A DNA stretch of 17,123 nt from an uncultured Faecalibacterium sp. (GTDB lineage: Bacteria; Bacillota; Clostridia; Oscillospirales; Ruminococcaceae), in assembly GCA_934524985.1 (NCBI GenBank), contig CAKSYT010000027.1:1-17123 (forward strand), in the 5' to 3' direction. The notes below the pieces were generated by a model, which was not told the DNA's origin, did not search any database, and saw nothing but the letters and a program-made list of their open reading frames with translations. Below, in pieces: positions 15,584-17,123 of the stretch. The number at the start of each line of letters is the position of its first letter. Position 1 is the stretch's first letter. A program made the position numbers and the translations under genes.

Positions 15584-15710
15584 CCCTCTCCGTCATCGCT
15601 GCGCGATGCCACCTCCCCCGAAAGGGGGAGGTTTTGCTCTACTTATCGGCAGACGGCGAAAAGCTCCCCCCTCGGGGGAGCTGGCACGGCGTAAGCCGTG
15701 ACTGAGAGGG
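15584..15710. repeat. Palindromic repeat, copy D, between divergent promoters
   Basis: Runs from CCCTCTCCGTC to GACTGAGAGGG. Left arm: side hairpin CATCGC-TGC-GCGATG (15594-15608), then CCTCCCCC-GAAA-GGGGGAGG (15612-15631) followed by TTTT. Right arm: side hairpin CACGGC-GTAA-GCCGTG (about 15685-15700) and AGCTCCCCC/GGGGGAGCT (15662-15682), followed by TTTT on the minus strand. The left arm uses CCT/AGG where other copies use GCT/AGC, with both sides of the stem changed. It sits between the divergent Nudix and nifJ promoters. Confidence 0.88.
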
Positions 15711-15826
15711 CGTACCCGCCCCCAAAAACTAAAAATCTGCATCACTGCTTGCTTTAACGCACTAAAGAAAGTACAAAACCGCTAAAAAATTTCTTAATTT
15801 TTGGTGCGTTTGTCGGGCGGTTTGCG

Positions 15827-15855
15827 TTTACTTTATTGCCGGAATCTGTTATTAT
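15827..15855 (+). promoter_or_regulatory. Promoter of nifJ/por
   Basis: A -35 TTTACT (15827-15832), a 17-base spacer and a -10 TATTAT (15850-15855) with upstream TG (TGTTATTAT, extended -10). The start would be near 15862, leaving a leader of about 93 bases that can fold (15871-15927). Confidence 0.65.
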
Positions 15856-15870
15856 AGTATACAAGCAATA

Positions 15871-15927
15871 GTGCCTTTTATGGGGTTCTCCGGTCCCAGC
15901 GGGCATATTGCCCCGCGCAAAAGGTAC
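15871..15927 (+). promoter_or_regulatory. Structured leader of nifJ/por
   Basis: GTGCCTTTT (15871-15879) pairs with AAAAGGTAC (15919-15927) as a nine-pair helix with one G-U pair. It encloses a hairpin of GCGGGC (15899-15904) and GCCCCGC (15910-15916) with loop ATATT and one bulge. A GGGG at 15882-15885 could alternatively pair with CCCC at 15911-15914. No T run follows, and the outer helix ends 15 bases before the ribosome binding site. No known riboswitch class is recognised. Confidence 0.45.
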
Positions 15928-15954
15928 CAAATTCTGAATAATGGAGGAAGAAAA

Positions 15955-17123
15955 ATGCCTAGAGCAAAGCAAACTATGGATGGCAATACCGCTGCCGCCC
16001 ATGTAGCGTATGCCTACACGGACGTGGCTGCCATCTACCCCATTACCCCGTCTTCTCCGATGGCTGACTCTGTGGACCAGTGGTCTGCAGCCGGCCAGAA
16101 GAACATCTTCGGCAATCAGGTCAAGGTCGTTGAGATGGAGTCCGAGGCCGGCGCCGCTGGTGCTGTCCACGGCTCTCTGGGTGCAGGTGCTGTTACCACC
16201 ACCTTCACCGCTTCTCAGGGCCTGCTGCTGATGATCCCCAACATGTACAAGATCGCTGCTGAGCAGCTGCCCTGCGTGTTCGATGTTTCTGCACGTACCG
16301 TTGCTACCCAGTCCTTGAACATCTTCGGTGATCACAGCGACGTTATGGCTTGCCGCCAGACCGGCTTTGCAATGCTGGTCGAGAGCAGCGTGCAGGAAGT
16401 TATGGATCTGTCCCCTGTCGCACATCTGTGCGCCATCGAGGGCAAGGTTCCCTTCCTGAACTTCTTCGATGGCTTCCGTACCTCTCACGAGTACCAGAAG
16501 ATCGAGAAGTGGGACTACGCTGATCTGAAGGAAATGTGCAACATGGAGGCTGTTGAGGAGTTCCGCAAGAAGGCTCTGAACCCCGAAAGCCCCAAGATGC
16601 GCGGTTCCCACGAGAACGGCGACGTGTTCTTCCAGCACCGCGAGGCCTGCAACAGCGTTTACGACGCTCTGCCGGCTGTTGTTGAGAAGTACATGGCCAA
16701 GATCAACGAGAAGCTGGGCACCAACTACGATCTGTTCAACTACTACGGCGCAGCCGATGCTGACCGTGTGATCGTGGCTATGGGTTCCATCTGCGACGTT
16801 GCTGACGAGGTCATCGACTACCTGAACGCCAAGGGCGAGAAGGTCGGTATCATCAAGGTCCGCCTGTACCGTCCCTGGGTGTCCTCCGCTCTGCTGAAGG
16901 TCCTGCCCAAGACCGCCAAGAAGGTGGCTGTGCTGGACCGCACCAAGGAGCCCGGCTCTCTGGGCGAGCCCCTGTATCTGGATGTTGCCGCTACCCTGCG
17001 TGAGGCTGGCCTGAACGATGTCGTTCTGACCGGCGGCCGCTACGGTCTGGGCAGCAAGGACACTCCCCCGTCCTCCATCTTCGCTCTGTTCAAGGAGCTG
17101 GAGAAGGATCAGCCGAAGGAGCG
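15955..17123 (+). CDS. nifJ: Pyruvate:ferredoxin (flavodoxin) oxidoreductase, N-terminal third
   Basis: The single-chain enzyme oxidatively decarboxylates pyruvate to acetyl-CoA and CO2 and reduces ferredoxin or flavodoxin, central to fermentation in anaerobes. The frame is open from 15955 to the window edge, giving 389 codons of a family usually near 1,170-1,200 residues. Domain I shows YPITPSSPMAD (T31), MESEAGAAGAVHG (E64) and SART (R114), matching the numbering of pyruvate- and thiamine-diphosphate-contacting residues in the Desulfovibrio africanus enzyme. Domain II starts near residue 270 (VIVAMGS). GGAGG (15943-15947) lies seven bases before the ATG. Codon choice is richer in GCT, GTT and TCT than in neighbours, consistent with very high expression. 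The iron-sulfur and C-terminal domains lie beyond the window. Confidence 0.95.
   Translation, partial: MPRAKQTMDGNTAAAHVAYAYTDVAAIYPITPSSPMADSVDQWSAAGQKNIFGNQVKVVEMESEAGAAGAVHGSLGAGAVTTTFTASQGLLLMIPNMYKIAAEQLPCVFDVSARTVATQSLNIFGDHSDVMACRQTGFAMLVESSVQEVMDLSPVAHLCAIEGKVPFLNFFDGFRTSHEYQKIEKWDYADLKEMCNMEAVEEFRKKALNPESPKMRGSHENGDVFFQHREACNSVYDALPAVVEKYMAKINEKLGTNYDLFNYYGAADADRVIVAMGSICDVADEVIDYLNAKGEKVGIIKVRLYRPWVSSALLKVLPKTAKKVAVLDRTKEPGSLGEPLYLDVAATLREAGLNDVVLTGGRYGLGSKDTPPSSIFALFKELEKDQPKE

Noticed and set aside
7173..15710. A CRISPR array, considered because of the repeated palindromic units.
   Set aside because: The copies are kilobases apart, vary in length and lack regular short spacers; no cas genes are present in the window.

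Overview
The window starts just inside rpmH (minus strand) and reads through the replication origin: rpmH <- | -> dnaA - oriC - dnaN - yaaA/rlbA - recF - remB - gyrB - gyrA. This is the classical Firmicutes origin order. GC-rich coding sequence, Shine-Dalgarno-led genes, a pyruvate:ferredoxin oxidoreductase and a family of GC-rich palindromic intergenic repeats suggest an anaerobic gut clostridium of the Oscillospiraceae, probably Faecalibacterium or a close relative. The taxonomy is an inference from gene order and general character; no database was searched.

Layout. 1-430: divergent rpmH/dnaA promoter region with DnaA boxes. 431-4954: dnaA, a box-rich origin with a DnaA-trio-like motif, dnaN, an S4-domain protein, recF and remB. 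4955-7167: gyrB behind an extended -10 promoter whose -35 region is covered by a perfect 16-bp palindrome. 7168-8186: an unusual insertion zone separating gyrB from gyrA, holding one palindromic repeat, a second copy of the last 46 bp of gyrB, and an AT-rich foreign-looking gene for a small secreted protein. 8187-11859: gyrA, a terminator and a GT2 glycosyltransferase. 11860-12412: repeats and a cluster of hairpins without a gene. 12413-13312: a yybP-ykoY manganese riboswitch with its terminator, the Mn exporter mntP, and a terminator. 13325-13541: more repeats and a parS-like palindrome. 15476-13542 (minus): a tightly coupled three-gene unit of Nudix hydrolase, RluA-type pseudouridine synthase and GntR/FCD regulator. 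15584-17123: a repeat, then the promoter, structured leader and first third of nifJ/por.

How the parts fit. The left half is the replication core: DnaA initiates, DnaN is the clamp, RecF repairs gaps, and GyrAB sets supercoiling. The right half is ordinary accessory metabolism and metal homeostasis.

The most interesting unexplained structure is the dispersed repeat family: four full copies and two half or degenerate copies in about 8.5 kb. Each full copy has inverted CCCTCTCAGTC-type ends, a side hairpin whose sequence varies while mostly keeping its pairing, and a constant GC-rich hairpin. In three of the four copies the constant hairpins are followed by a T run reading inward from both sides, so the element resembles a mobile bidirectional terminator or insulator. 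The copy inside the gyrB-gyrA interval has lost the T runs. Other points worth checking are the gyrB tail duplication with its foreign secreted-protein gene, the palindrome over the gyrB promoter, the parS-like site and the structured nifJ leader.
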